From: Picocystis sp. L7
Taxonomy: Eukaryota; Chlorophyta; Picocystophyceae; Picocystales; Picocystaceae
NCBI GenBank assembly: GCA_020975725.1
Contig: QXJR01000014.1
Location: 496,001 to 560,000, forward strand
DNA length: 64,000 bases
Direction: 5' to 3'
The stretch's first letter is position 1; the number at the start of each line of letters is the position of its first letter. Positions 38,566-49,260 of this stretch are shown piece after piece. The notes beneath the pieces were generated by a model. The model was not told the origin of the DNA. It ran no database searches and saw only the letters and a list, made by a program, of their open reading frames with translations. Both the position numbers and the translations under genes were made by a program.

Positions 38566-39051
38566 TCAGCCTGGCATTCCTGTTCTCTTTCTGAGGCATC
38601 CTACGATATTTTTCACCCATAAGCTATCTACCGTGCACAGGAACACCACCAGGACCGCTGCACAGACGAGCACCAGCAAGGTGTCTCTCAAGGCTTCCTT
38701 CGGCGTCGGCCATTCCAGTGCTTTTCCCAGCCTGGCTTCTTCTTGGACGAATGTTTTGGCGGATTCCACGATGGGCCTCCATCCACCTGCTTGTTCCCAC
38801 GCTTGCCTGGCAGGTTGCACGATCCAGGACCACGTGGCCCATGCACAAGCAGCAGCCACCAGCCAGGCTGCACCGACGGCTGGTTTCGACCACGACACGC
38901 GCGCAGGAACCTTTCCTGCTTCCCCTTTCGCTTCGATACGTGCCTGTGCCACGCACACGCGTCCTCTACGCCTCCACGATGCCTCTTTCGATCGCGAGAA
39001 GGTCCGAATCGCGTCCAAAGACGCCATGAAAGGTGCGCTTCGCATCCGCAT
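38566..39051 (-). CDS. SECE1: Plastid SecE-like translocase subunit
   Basis: 161 residues, starting at the first ATG in frame (MRMRSAPFMASL). An Arg/Ser/Ala-rich leader to about residue 40 (VCVAQARIEAKGE) looks like a plastid transit peptide. The C-terminus carries the SecE pattern: EWPTPKEALRDTLLVLVCAA, then a hydrophobic helix ending FLCTVDSLWVKNIVG. SecE braces SecY and inserts proteins into the thylakoid. An additional Trp/Ala-rich segment at about residues 60-80 may be a second helix. The family is small and weakly conserved; the WP-helix-D pattern is the main support. Confidence 0.65.
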   Translation of the reverse strand: MRMRSAPFMASLDAIRTFSRSKEASWRRRGRVCVAQARIEAKGEAGKVPARVSWSKPAVGAAWLVAAACAWATWSWIVQPARQAWEQAGGWRPIVESAKTFVQEEARLGKALEWPTPKEALRDTLLVLVCAAVLVVFLCTVDSLWVKNIVGCLRKRTGMPG

Positions 39052-39744
39052 TCCAGGAGAACTGTCGGGCACCGTTCCCCGAGGGAGTTTTTTCTCTCGA
39101 AGGGTTCAGGCACCTGGGTGGCAGAGGAGGGAGGGGCAGGTGGGTGGGATGAATTGAAGTGAATGGAACGATGTGCATCCAGTCCTGTCGTCGTTGCTAC
39201 GCTTGGAAAGGCCCCTCCACGTTCCATCCTCGCTTCCTGAGAAGATCCGGTCGAACACGCATCAACCACGGCTTGTTCCTCGAAGGGAAAGGTCTCAACG
39301 AGCCAGCCGACGCCGTTGGTGGGGATCCAGACACCAGGTTCAAAGAGGAGACGAGCTTGGAAGGGGGCAATTCCATTGAAAAGGACAACACAGGGCTGAA
39401 AAACGGTCCGATCAAGCATCGCCAAAAAACAAAAAGGGATCGATAAAGGGCACGAGCCATTCCCACGATCCAAAGTTCCATGCCTGCAAATAAATTGACC
39501 GATGCAATAGGCGATAGGAGTGAAGGAAAGACAACTGTGGCAACAGGAAACCTACCAGGGTCTTTGCTGTGCATGTCGAGTCGTTGACGATCCGTCGTGA
39601 TGGCCATCGCTCGGGGGCATTCCTGGCAACGTCCCACTCAATCCCTTTCGCATGTGCGTGCATTGTAGGTCCAGAACGGTGCCCACCATGTCCCGTCAGG
39701 ATGGTCAAAAAGGGCTAGCCATGTGCTTACTCATCCCAGGTCAT
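39052..39744. other. Intergenic DNA between SecE and the CML21-like gene
   Basis: SecE promoter on the left, 3' flank of the EF-hand gene on the right. No convincing open frame, repeat or RNA gene. Confidence 0.45.
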
Positions 39745-40749
39745 CTATGCATCTGCGCCTTCCTCCAGGCCGACCCACATCTCGGTTGCCAGCAAAAACT
39801 CCTGATATGTGATTTCACCATTGTTGTCCCAGTCCATCTCTTCGAATCGGCGGGCGAACAAATCTTCACTCAGACCCATGGTGCCTTGGGAGGGCGCCAC
39901 CTTCATGCGCTGCTGGACTTCCTTGACGTTCAGTTTTCCGTCTCTGTTGATGTCGAAGAATAGGAACATGTCATTCACCGTCTCCAGAGCCTGCCTGAAG
40001 TCCTTGCTCGTTTCGCTCGCATCGCCAGACACCATGGTGATCGTGGCCAGCAATATGATGAATTCTTTAAAATCGATCCTGGCATCGTTATCCATGTCCG
40101 AGGCCGAGAAAATCTCCTTCTCCATCTCATCGGTGATGTTGTACTTCATTTCTCTGCAGTATTCCTGGATGACATCGTCCACACGTATCGGTGAAAGTTC
40201 GAGGTCAGTCCAACCGGTCGCCATCTCGTCTCTGCGCTTGTGCTTTCCATTCCCATGTCCTATCCATGAGTTGACCTTCTTGGACACACATGAGCAAGGT
40301 CGTACCTGGAATTCTGCTTGGGTGATGGTCCCGTTCCCATCCTTGTCAAATTTGGCAAAGGCTTCCTTGGCGGTTTTATACCCTTTGCGGATCTGCAGGC
40401 GGGACCGAGCCGTGCCATCGACGGAAAGGAATGCCGCACGAGTTGGATGGGTTTCAAGTCAGCACGGCTCTTTCTTATTCGCTGCGCCGTGGCTTCTTCG
40501 GTTTCGAGTGGTTCCTTCTCGTCTCGGGCGGTCGTCGGTGTAGCTTCGACGTCGTTCTCCATCCATCCTCGCCATGCTTCCCTTCCTCGTCATGCCGAAA
40601 CGTGTCTCTCTCACCTTTGGGAAGCGCAGGATGTATGCGTTGAAGGACTGGGCTGGTTGGTGCGTCTTGGCGTGTTCCTGAACGTCGTCGCCGTCGTCGT
40701 CCCAAGGCGCGTCCCAAACGACGTGAAAGGGGTCAGCTGCGTCCTCCAT
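39745..40749 (-). CDS. CML21-like EF-hand calcium sensor
   Basis: Three exons, 40749-40615, 40392-40306 and 40164-39745, give 213 residues. The spliced sequence SFNAYILRFPK-IRKGYKTAKE aligns without gaps to plant CML21/22 (SFNSIILKFPKI...), and EFQ-EYCREMKYNI keeps the exact CML21 spacing. All four EF-hand loops are canonical: DKDGNGTITQAE, DMDNDARIDFKE, DINRDGKLNVKE and DWDNNGEITYQE. Introns of 222 and 141 bases start GTGAGA and GTACGA and contain CTGAC. The start is the first ATG after an in-frame stop. Calcium sensing is expected; partners are unknown. Confidence 0.88.
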
Positions 40750-42890
40750 CGCTTCCACGAGCTCCCATTCCACCAATCCATCGTTCTTATGCTCGTATCA
40801 AGACGCGCATGCGCGCGTCTGTCCTGCTTGACGTGGAAAAGAAGGCCGTGGCGGTGTCCACAGCGCCATCCCTCTTCGCTGTTGGACGTGGTTCAAGTCG
40901 CAATGGCGCGTCTCGGCGATACGTGAACGATTGCAGGTCCACGCACCTGAAGTGCTTGGTTCAGCTTCGCTTGGAGCACCGTGTCTTTGCCTTGGATGCT
41001 GCGAAAAGCTTGCGTGCAAGACGCGCCGGTGCCCATCCTGATGCCTGCACGACAACCACACCCTCCAATGGAACAGACACACCCACTCGAGGTCGAGGGA
41101 CCCTGCCTCCCTCCCCTCTGTATCCCATTCGAATGGATCCGGATTCCCTTGCCTGGACGCCCCCTCCTTCCGATAGAAGATACACCCCGACCAAGATACA
41201 CGCGTGTCCGGGTGTGTGGGCGTCCTCGGGAGCACGTGTGGTTGGTCCTGGTTACAACACAAGGTTGACAGCAAAACAATGCACGTGGGAAGGGTAAAGC
41301 CAAAGGAAGCAACGCCATGAAGATGGGCAACGAACGCAGAACGGCCGCAACCTTGCACGCACAAGGAGAGGAAACGTGTCTGAACGAATGAAGGTGAAAC
41401 CTCTTCGAACGATACGTGATCGAACGTGCTCGCAACGATGACGATGAAAAGGAAAAACAACGACAAGAAATCTTGACGCTACTATCCTAGCTAGTGAAAT
41501 GCGTCGCTTGGCGTCTTCGTAGAAAGTGGGTCAAGGGCGTCCCGGGCGCACATGCGAAGGACGTGGAATGTGCTACGCAAGCCTACTTACGGACAAAAAT
41601 ACTGCCCCATCACATACGGACATGAGCCAAAGCATGCCTCAAGCGTAGGAACGCACCACCCATCGGATTTCGGGCACGTGAGCGTCTCTCTCCATAACGG
41701 GCACCCTAGGGAGGCACATGTCGCATCACGCCTTGGAGGATGCGTTTGTTTGTAGCAAATTTCGATTGATTGTGATTCATAAGAGCGTTTTGGTCTTTGC
41801 TCTATGGAAAAACTTCTTACATTTTTTTAGCGTGAATGGAAGAAATCGACAACGTGTCTTGCGCAATCCTTTTCAAATAACATATATATGGCTTACTACA
41901 ATCGGGAGTGGCCACGAGATCGTCCTTCTTGTAAATCACTCTGCATGGGACCGATTTGGTGCACCTTCACCAACCCGGAGCACGATCATCTTCGGGAGGT
42001 GACGTACACATCCCACATTGATAAATACAATGATTGAGTGATACAACGAAAGTTGTACGGGTCCCTCCACCTCCTCGAAGTATTCCCAACCCGCTTTGCT
42101 TCCCGTGAATTGTCTAAAAGCATCTTTCATGGTCGTCAAAGGGAAATGGAGCTCGTGTCAACCGTCGAAGACAAATTGCCGACCATGACCCATCCTCTAC
42201 CACGGTTAAAATCTCTCCTTTTGTTTAATCTTTAACAGAGAAGACAATCACAAGAAATGCATACTCGTGGCATTTCATAAGGAAGAGCAAGCCAACATCG
42301 CTAGATATTGAGAAGCCCAAGAAGGCGATTGAAAAGCCAATGGCCTTGCACCACATCACAACTTGGAATGAATTCGGCGACTTCTATGTCGATGACAGTT
42401 GGCATTTGGTGCGATTCAATGTGTGCGGCAACAGAAGCAAAAGAGATCGTATTAGATATGCCTCGTTGTGCATTTTGTTTCAACCGGATGGAAGGTGATG
42501 CGCCCATGGAATCTTGTCGCCACTGGCCCACCATATCCCAATCGTGGTCCGAGCGAGCGCCCATTCGACGCAAGGTGTCGGATCGCTCATTCGTTTTGGT
42601 ATAAGGACGTCTTCCGTTCCCAATCAGAGTTGGACTCGAGAGGAAGTGAGATGGCCTGTTTGCCGTGGCACACACGTCCTCTTCATGTTGCACACGTCTC
42701 CAAGCACTCTCTTGCATGTGACATTCCCATGGTCGTGCATTGGTTTGCTCATGAAGTTGTGGGTGGCATGTCCATGCCACCCTTCCTCGGTGGTGAAGAA
42801 GGTGTTGCATCTTCGCCACATTTGGGGTCCATGAGGTGTGCAGTTAAGTCTCTGGTTCAGACGTGCAAGGGACCTCGTGGCGAAGGAACG
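40750..42890. other. Long intergenic region between CML21-like and SMN
   Basis: The first 700 bases are GC-rich (promoter side of the EF-hand gene). From 41460 to 42840 the DNA is AT-richer with short frames, like 1-3700, probably decayed repeats. A short open frame on the minus strand (41936-42139) resembles nothing recognised. Confidence 0.45.
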
Positions 42891-43622
42891 ATGGAACGGC
42901 GCGAACAGGAGGAAGAATGGGACGATCACGTGCTCCGACAGGCGTATCAACGTGCATTGGACAAGTACGCCCATCCGGAAGAAGCAACGAAGCGTAAGAT
43001 GGAGGAGGCGCAAAGGAGCCGTGACGGGGACGGACGAGACGAAGGACGACGTGCTGGTGGTGTACCGACGCGTGGAAAAAGTACCAGAGATGCTTCCCGC
43101 GAAACAATGGGAGCTTACCAGGATCGCAAGTCTCCTGGAGAATTCTATGGTGCCGGTGGCGAGAGCTCGGACTACTATCGATCGCACATGCAAAGAGCAT
43201 CGGAGGGAGTCAGCTCGCCCAACGCCAACTACGGATACTACACTCCACCCTATCCTCCTTACTATCCACCACCAGCACCACAGTATCCGAATCCTTACGC
43301 AATGCCACCGGCTTATCCACACAGTGCACATCCTTATGCAACGCACCATGGTATGCCATCGCCTTGGCATTGGCCGCCGCCCCCGCCACCACCAACACCG
43401 CAAGACTATCCTCCTCCCTACCAAACATTGCCAACGCCACCAGCGCCTCCTTCCGATTTGCCTGTTCCTGAAGGGCCTCTAGAAGCGCTTCAGGACGAAG
43501 AGATATCTGCACTGTTGATGTCGTGGTACTATGCGGGGTTTTACACTGGCAGAGCATCTGCCGCAACGGAGCGCAAAGAGCCAGTTCCAGATGCTGAAGA
43601 ATTTGCCAACTTGAAGCTCTAG
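42891..43622 (+). CDS. SMN: SMN-like protein without Tudor domain (snRNP assembly)
   Basis: 243 residues. The N-terminus EEEWDDHVLRQAYQRALDKY matches the SMN Gemin2-binding helix (WDD..L..AY..A). The middle is a Tyr/Pro-rich linker with an 8-residue Pro run. The C-terminus LQDEEISALLMSWYYAGFYT plus GRAS matches the SMN YG-box oligomerisation helix (SWYxxGYxTGxxxG). No Tudor domain lies between them, as in the fission-yeast Smn1. SMN with Gemin2 assembles Sm rings on snRNAs. The start is the ATG directly before the acidic helix; the frame is open further upstream but that part looks non-coding. Both conserved ends in the right order make the call good despite the variable middle. Confidence 0.8.
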   Translation: MERREQEEEWDDHVLRQAYQRALDKYAHPEEATKRKMEEAQRSRDGDGRDEGRRAGGVPTRGKSTRDASRETMGAYQDRKSPGEFYGAGGESSDYYRSHMQRASEGVSSPNANYGYYTPPYPPYYPPPAPQYPNPYAMPPAYPHSAHPYATHHGMPSPWHWPPPPPPPTPQDYPPPYQTLPTPPAPPSDLPVPEGPLEALQDEEISALLMSWYYAGFYTGRASAATERKEPVPDAEEFANLKL

Positions 43623-44527
43623 AATGGCAAGGCGTTAGTCTTCTTTGCGTGGTGACCTTTTTTTATCCTTAGGACACTCGTTACTAAGGCTTTGTCGACC
43701 GAGTGGATCTCAGGCCATATCTTAACAGACGTTCTACCGACGTGTTGCTGTTTGGAACTTTGCTGCCATCTTCCTGGTCTTCCCTGGTTCATTGTGTGTT
43801 CTGCTTTTGCCTTAACCAACTGGCCCGCTCTAGCTACCTTTGGCCATTTCTCGACAGGTCGTAGATAGCCTGGCCCTGGACGACCGATGTCTTTGTCTTT
43901 CATTCCTGTCTTTCTGTTTGTCCCCCATTCAACCTTGTGTTCCCCTTTCGCCCTCCTCATTCTGGTGTTTTGGAGATGCACCTGCAATGCGGTGACCCTC
44001 CTCCGCCTTTCGTTGGCCAGTGGTATGGAAGATGACGGACAGGCATCGTTGCCTTGGGTTGCGTGTCTCGAATGCAGAGGGACAAGAATGGTGGCAAGAT
44101 TAAGGGTTGGTCATAAACACTCCCAACATCGAGAAGGGTGGACCATGGAGAGTGATGGGATGCACCGTGCATAGTTTTAGGGATAGAGTGGGGAGGGAGC
44201 CAGCGAAAAAGGAAGAGATGCTTCGATATGATGACAACGAGAGCAAGAGGCGTTGTCCAGCATGGAGGCGGACTGGGCAATGGCAGCCATCCATGGGTGA
44301 GTCAATCCAGAAAATCGGTCCAAGACTTGGGAACAGAAAAGAGATCGAACCGATGGAAGACGGAAGGATAGAAGGGGATCGAACCGATGGACGTTGGAAG
44401 GATAGAAGGGGAAGGATAGAAGGGGATCGAATCGTTGAAAGGGGGACGAAAGCAGGAGCGAGGTGGTGGTGGAGCGCGCGAGGAAGGCGGCAAGCATTCG
44501 TCGCGTTGGAATCGACATCGCCACACA
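43623..44527. other. Intergenic DNA between SMN and TrmA
   Basis: No gene supported. Near 44350-44440 there is a short GATAGAAGGGG/GATCGAACCGATGGA repetition upstream of TrmA. Confidence 0.45.
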
Positions 44528-45863
44528 ATGCGTCCAAACACCGCACGTGCCACGGCGACGGCATCCACGGCCTTCCTCAAACCACCCATCATGCGTGCTG
44601 CGCCCGAACTGTACGCCACGCAGCTGGAAGAGAAGAGGAAGGAGCTGGCGGCGCTGCTGCGTTGGCCCGTCGAACACATACGCGTGCACGAAAGCCGTCC
44701 CACACACTACCGATCCAGAGCGGAATTTCGAGTGTGGCACGCACAAGAAAAACTCTTCTACGCCATGTTCGGTGCAGCAGAAGCAGGAACCAGACCAGCA
44801 CCCGTTCAGGTGGACGAGTTCAGCATTGGAAGCATGCTGATGAATGCACTCATGGTACCCCTCATGCAACACGTCAAAGACAACCAGACGATGAGGAAAA
44901 AACTCTTTCAATGCAATTTTCACACCACCATGCATGGGGAAGCAATGGTCACCATGGTCTACCACAGGAAACTGGACCAAACCTGGCAGGAAGAAGCAGA
45001 AAAACTCAGAAACATGTTGGCGGAAGATGCAGGGATGAGCCGAAACGCACTGTCCCTCATCGGACGAAGTAGGAAACAAAAAACAGTGCTGGGCAACGAC
45101 TTTGTCACGGAGAAGTTCCTTATTGATGGCACTGAATACAGCTACAAACAATTCGAGGGGTGCTTCTCCCAACCCAACGCCGGCATGTGCCAGCACATGC
45201 TCAAGTGGGCACGAGATGTGACGCAGAATCTGCAAGGTAAGAAGAACAATGTGCGCAACGTATGGGATAGCTTTGCATGGGCTACCATGAACGTTCCTTG
45301 CCCACCCGTCCACCGCGAGCGAGTGCTAACGACGCAATGTGCATGTCCGGCTCGAACGTTCAGGCGGCGACCTGCTCGAGCTGTATTGCGGCAATGGTAA
45401 CTTCACTGTAGCATTGGCCTCCAACTTTCGCAAGTGTTTGGCCACAGAAATCTCCAAGCGCTCCGTGGCTGCCGCCAAAGAGAACATCGAAGCAAACAAC
45501 ACGACCAATATCGAGGTGGTGCGGATGTCCAGCGAGGAATTCACGGAAGCGTACCACTCGGGAACAACGATCAAGGGAGTGGACACGACCGAGTACGATT
45601 TCACTACCGTTCTGGTCGATCCACCCAGGGCTGGCTTGGATCCCGATACCGAGAAGCTTGTGTGCGAATTCGAGAACATCGTCTACATTTCTTGCAATCC
45701 CCAGACCTTGAGGGGGAACCTAGACCACATTTTGAAAACGCACACCATTCAGCACGTAGCCATGTTCGACCAGTTTCCCTACACAGAGCACACGGAGTGC
45801 GGGGTCTTTCTGGCGAGGAAGGCACAAGAGGATCCAGCAGAGAACGCTTTGCCGGAGCCTTGA
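44528..45863 (+). CDS. TRMA: tRNA (uracil-5-)-methyltransferase, bacterial TrmA type
   Basis: Exons 44528-45236 and 45364-45863 give 402 residues. TrmA uses S-adenosylmethionine to make m5U54 in the tRNA T-loop. Visible motifs are HYRSRAEFRVWH and SFSQPN-type CFSQPNAGMCQ; the SAM site G-GDLLELYCGNGNFT, formed at the splice; TVLVDPPRAGLD; and the nucleophilic Cys in VYISCNPQTLRGNL. The length fits E. coli TrmA (366) plus an N-terminal leader rich in Ala, Thr and Arg, which suggests organelle targeting. The 127-base intron starts GTAAGA and carries CTAAC, the one departure from CTGAC. A bacterial-type enzyme in a eukaryote fits plastid or mitochondrial tRNA. Confidence 0.92.
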
Positions 45864-46112
45864 GGTGTACGAATCTTGCCCTGGGACGTTTTAGGGGATG
45901 CAGCATTTTTGTCCTTGCGTTGGGCTCGGGCTTGGAGCACCTCACGCGGCTGGTTCTCCACCCTTTCCTGTTGCCATGAATGCCGTGGGACGAGACGTGA
46001 AGCCAGAGCGATGCATGCTCATCCGAATCTTTTGCTCGGAGGAGAATCAGGGGATCGTTTGGAGAGTCGACCCGTCCGCGGCACGTCAAGGATGCAATTG
46101 GTGACAGGCAAA

Positions 46113-47294
46113 TCAGGGTCCTTTTCTCACCCCGACCACCCGTACCCACTTGCCTTCTGGATCCGCGTGCGTGACGAAATCGTGGAATCCTTCAGCGTAA
46201 GCTTTCACGAGTTCTGGTGCTTGTTCGGCTAGGATGCCAGACATGCAGATCATCCCTCCTGGCTTCATGCACCGCGTCAGCTTCTCTCGGTTTTCGAGGA
46301 GGGGCGGCAGGAGCACGTTGGCCATGATCAAGTCATACAGCTCTTTCCCATGGTGGGTTGTCGGATCGTTCGCTTCGTCCTCTCCGTCTTCCTTTCCTAG
46401 CTCTGCCACCAGCCTGTGATCCAAGCACCCGTTCCTTTCTGCGTTGGCCATTGTGGCTCTCACGGCATCTTCTTCGATGTCGATGGCATGCAGTTGTTTG
46501 GCACCGAGTTTCAGCGCCGCGATGCCCAGCACTCCCGTCCCGCATCCGAAATCCATCACTTGAATTCCTTGCAGTGCTGTCCTGTTTCCTTCCAGCCATT
46601 CCAAGCAGAGCCGGGTGGTGGGATGGGCACCTGAACCGAACGCCATGGCGGCATCGATGCACACCACCACGTCCTCCTCCTGTGCTGTGCGTTTGGTTTC
46701 GTTCCCTTGCTCGTCCGCCACGATTCTCAGGACGCTTCCGAATTGCTCGTAGCGTTTTTGTTCGCTTGGGTGCACTTCGTCGCTCCTCGTTTGTTTACGC
46801 ATCCATCCGTCTTCGTCCACGTCTTCGAACTGCACCTCGCATCCGTGCGTTTCGAGTGCGTCCAAGGCGTCTCGGAACGCGCTTTCGACGTGCTTCTTTT
46901 CCACGTGCGGTTCGAACATGGCGGTGACTTTGCAGGTGTTCCAGGTGGGACCTGCGGGACGCACGTTTCCGCGGGTTGGATCCATGGCGAAGTGTCGCTT
47001 TCCGTTTCGATAGAGCGCAGGCACCTTCGTTTCGTCTCCGTGTGGTTCCACGGCGACGGACACGGCTCCATGCATCGAGAGTGCATCGACGAGTGCTTCC
47101 GTGCATGGACCAGGCACGTGCACGTGGGCTTGTTTCCACCTCGCGCCTGCTTCGTTTCCTTCTTCCTTGGCCTGGCCTGGTCGTGCATGGACGTGGTGGC
47201 GCCTGCAGGTGGTACGCAGGACGCGTTGGTACCAGAAGTGGCGCATGGGAGCAGGAACGCGCATTCCTTCCAGATGGGATGGGAACGGTTCCAT
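46113..47294 (-). CDS. PRMA: Ribosomal protein L11 methyltransferase (PrmA)
   Basis: 393 residues, convergent with TrmA. The first ~53 residues are an Arg/His/Pro-rich leader before the PrmA N-terminal substrate domain (WKQAHVHVPG, then DALSMHGAVSVAVEP). The methyltransferase core shows AFGSGAHPTTRLCLEWL, VMDFGCGTGVLGIAALKLGA, IDIEEDAV and LIMANVLLPPLLE, all diagnostic. PrmA trimethylates ribosomal protein L11, in eukaryotes in organelle ribosomes. The start is the first ATG in frame. Its position beside another bacterial-type translation modifier (TrmA) may be coincidental. Confidence 0.93.
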   Translation of the reverse strand: MEPFPSHLEGMRVPAPMRHFWYQRVLRTTCRRHHVHARPGQAKEEGNEAGARWKQAHVHVPGPCTEALVDALSMHGAVSVAVEPHGDETKVPALYRNGKRHFAMDPTRGNVRPAGPTWNTCKVTAMFEPHVEKKHVESAFRDALDALETHGCEVQFEDVDEDGWMRKQTRSDEVHPSEQKRYEQFGSVLRIVADEQGNETKRTAQEEDVVVCIDAAMAFGSGAHPTTRLCLEWLEGNRTALQGIQVMDFGCGTGVLGIAALKLGAKQLHAIDIEEDAVRATMANAERNGCLDHRLVAELGKEDGEDEANDPTTHHGKELYDLIMANVLLPPLLENREKLTRCMKPGGMICMSGILAEQAPELVKAYAEGFHDFVTHADPEGKWVRVVGVRKGP

Positions 47295-47916
47295 GCACGC
47301 GTGTGGGACGCCAACCACGTGATGAATGCGAACAAGACCGACAGACACACCAACACACCGACACCGAAAAATCGCTCCTGTCCCTTTTCTACCCTCCCTT
47401 CTCCCCTTTTCTGCTCTCCCTTCTGCTCCCTTTTCTACCCTCCCTTCTGCTCCCTTTTCTACCCTCCCTTCTCCCTTTTCTGCTCTCCCTTTTCTACTCT
47501 CCCTTCTACTCCCCCTTTTCTACTCTCCCTTCTGTTCCCTTTGGCTTTCCCTTCTATCCTCCCTCTTCTGTCCCTCCCTCTTCTGTCCCTCCCTCTTCTG
47601 TCCCTCCCTCTTCTGTCCCTCCCTCTTCTGTCCCTCCCTCTTCTGTTCCTTTCAAGGCTGCACTTTGGCTCGCTCGACCACCGCCAGGTGCGTGTTCGGG
47701 TGCGACGGTGCTCGGCGCGCGTGTTTCCCACGTGCTTTCGATCGTCCTTCCTCCCGGTCCATCGCTCCCTCCGTGCCGATGGCGGGTGCTGCGACGAACG
47801 AGGAGATCCTGCGGTCGGTCGACGGACACGCGGGAAGGAAGGCGCGTCGCACGTCGTCGTCGCACGGCGAGGCGGTGGTGGTGGAACGGACGGACCAGGA
47901 AAGGAAGAGGTGGGAT
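47295..47916. repeat. Pyrimidine-rich minisatellite between PrmA and SDR-LHC
   Basis: From about 47375 to 47650 the plus strand is almost pure C and T: units like CTCCCTTTTCTACCCTCC, then about six head-to-tail copies of a 15-base unit CCTCTTCTGTCCCTC (47558-47650). On the transcribed strand of the adjacent minus-strand genes this reads as GA-rich RNA. The part at 47650-47916 shows an ATG-started plus-strand frame that runs into the antisense of the next gene and is not believed. Confidence 0.85.
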
Positions 47917-49260
47917 TCAAAACAGGAGCCACCAGGTCGACAACACAGGCAAGCTCCAGTAATGCTCCAAGTAAAGGGCAGATGCGAATCCCAACATGGC
48001 GAGACGACCGTTCCATGTCTCGGCCAGTGGGACGAAGGGTGGGAGCTGCGCGTCCTCGCGGCTCACGTCCTTCAACCAAGGCTGTGCACCGGCCACGCCC
48101 AGCACCAACGTCAACAGCAGCACGAACGTGCGCACGCCCGCGCCGTCCAGCTGTTCCTCCAGGATGGCACCGCGACCCAACGATTGCGCACCCAAGGCGG
48201 CCACGATGCCCAACATGCTCAACCTTCCGTGGAACGTTTCCAATTGTTCGCTCGCGTCCAGCAGCTTCCCCGTCCAACCTTCCTTCTTGGGATCGTACTT
48301 GTACTTGGATTGATAGTACTCGGTCGTTCCTTCCAATCCATCGCCGACGTGCTCCACTGGGATGCGTCCCAGGAGCTCCATCGCGTCGGCTTTCGGCACC
48401 CCTTTCTCCGCCACCACTTCCAACGTCTTGTGCGTCGAACACGTGGGATGTTGCACCACTTCGCCGATCAGTTCCGCCACCTGCAAGTTGGACACCAATC
48501 CCCCGAAACGGGTGTCCGCTCTGGCCAGCACGAGGTTGGCGTCTTTGCCGAAATCGTCGGTGGGACGTTCCATGCCGCCAGGACGCACGATGGTGTATTT
48601 CATGCCGCTTCGACGGAGCACGTCCTCGGATTCTTTCTTCCATTCCAGCACCTTTCCCCATGCGTTGAGCAGCGAAGCAGGCATCCCGAACCTTCCCGCG
48701 CCCAGCGAAGACACCATGACGAAGTGTTCCACGCCGAGGTCCGCCGCAGCACGCACCAGCGCGCTCGTGCCTTGTCCGTCGATGCGCCTGGGTGCGTCCA
48801 CGTCGAAGATCTCCGATTCCGGCGCACCCAAGCAGGACACGACCACCTTGGCGTCTCCGATGGCGTCCGCCAAGGTCTCCGGTCGATCCACGTCGAACGC
48901 AACGGCACGCACGTTTTCCAGCGACACTTGGTTCCATTGCTTCCGCATCTCCTCGTCTTGGCCGGTGTATGCGAGCTTCTCCGGCAGGTCCTGGTAGGCC
49001 AAGCATCGGTTCCCTTTCTCCAGGTTCCTCACGCCTGCACGCACCTGATACCCTCTTCGTGCGAGCTCCCTCACCGCGCGGAATCCCACCTTTCCCGTCG
49101 CGCCGGCCACGAACACCACCCTTTCGCCTGGTTCGACACCGTCCACGTCGGTGGCATGGACGCGAGCGACACGCAGGTTACCGTCCTTTTTTTTCGTCCG
49201 AGATCGTTCCCCATTCGTCCCACGCGTCTTGGGGTTCCTGCATCCACGCACGACCTCCAT
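47917..49260 (-). CDS. Rossmann (atypical SDR) protein fused to a three-helix LHC-like domain
   Basis: 447 residues in one exon. After a basic leader (about 45 residues, transit-peptide-like) comes an atypical SDR/NmrA-type NAD(P)-binding domain: VVFVAGATGKVGFRAV (47-62), VVSCLGAP, VSSLGAG and YTIVRPGGMERPTDD. From residue about 341 there is an LHC-type helix ETFHGRLSMLGIVAALGAQ, a middle hydrophobic helix (FVLLLTLVLGVAGA, about 379-392) and a second LHC-type helix ETWNGRLAMLGFASAL (414-429). The ExxxGRxxML motif in helices one and three is the generic chlorophyll-binding signature, so the C-terminus has LHC/ELIP topology. A thylakoid location is inferred. The SDR part resembles Tic62-like and other plastid atypical SDRs. 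Activity unknown. Confidence 0.88.
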   Translation of the reverse strand: MEVVRGCRNPKTRGTNGERSRTKKKDGNLRVARVHATDVDGVEPGERVVFVAGATGKVGFRAVRELARRGYQVRAGVRNLEKGNRCLAYQDLPEKLAYTGQDEEMRKQWNQVSLENVRAVAFDVDRPETLADAIGDAKVVVSCLGAPESEIFDVDAPRRIDGQGTSALVRAAADLGVEHFVMVSSLGAGRFGMPASLLNAWGKVLEWKKESEDVLRRSGMKYTIVRPGGMERPTDDFGKDANLVLARADTRFGGLVSNLQVAELIGEVVQHPTCSTHKTLEVVAEKGVPKADAMELLGRIPVEHVGDGLEGTTEYYQSKYKYDPKKEGWTGKLLDASEQLETFHGRLSMLGIVAALGAQSLGRGAILEEQLDGAGVRTFVLLLTLVLGVAGAQPWLKDVSREDAQLPPFVPLAETWNGRLAMLGFASALYLEHYWSLPVLSTWWLLF

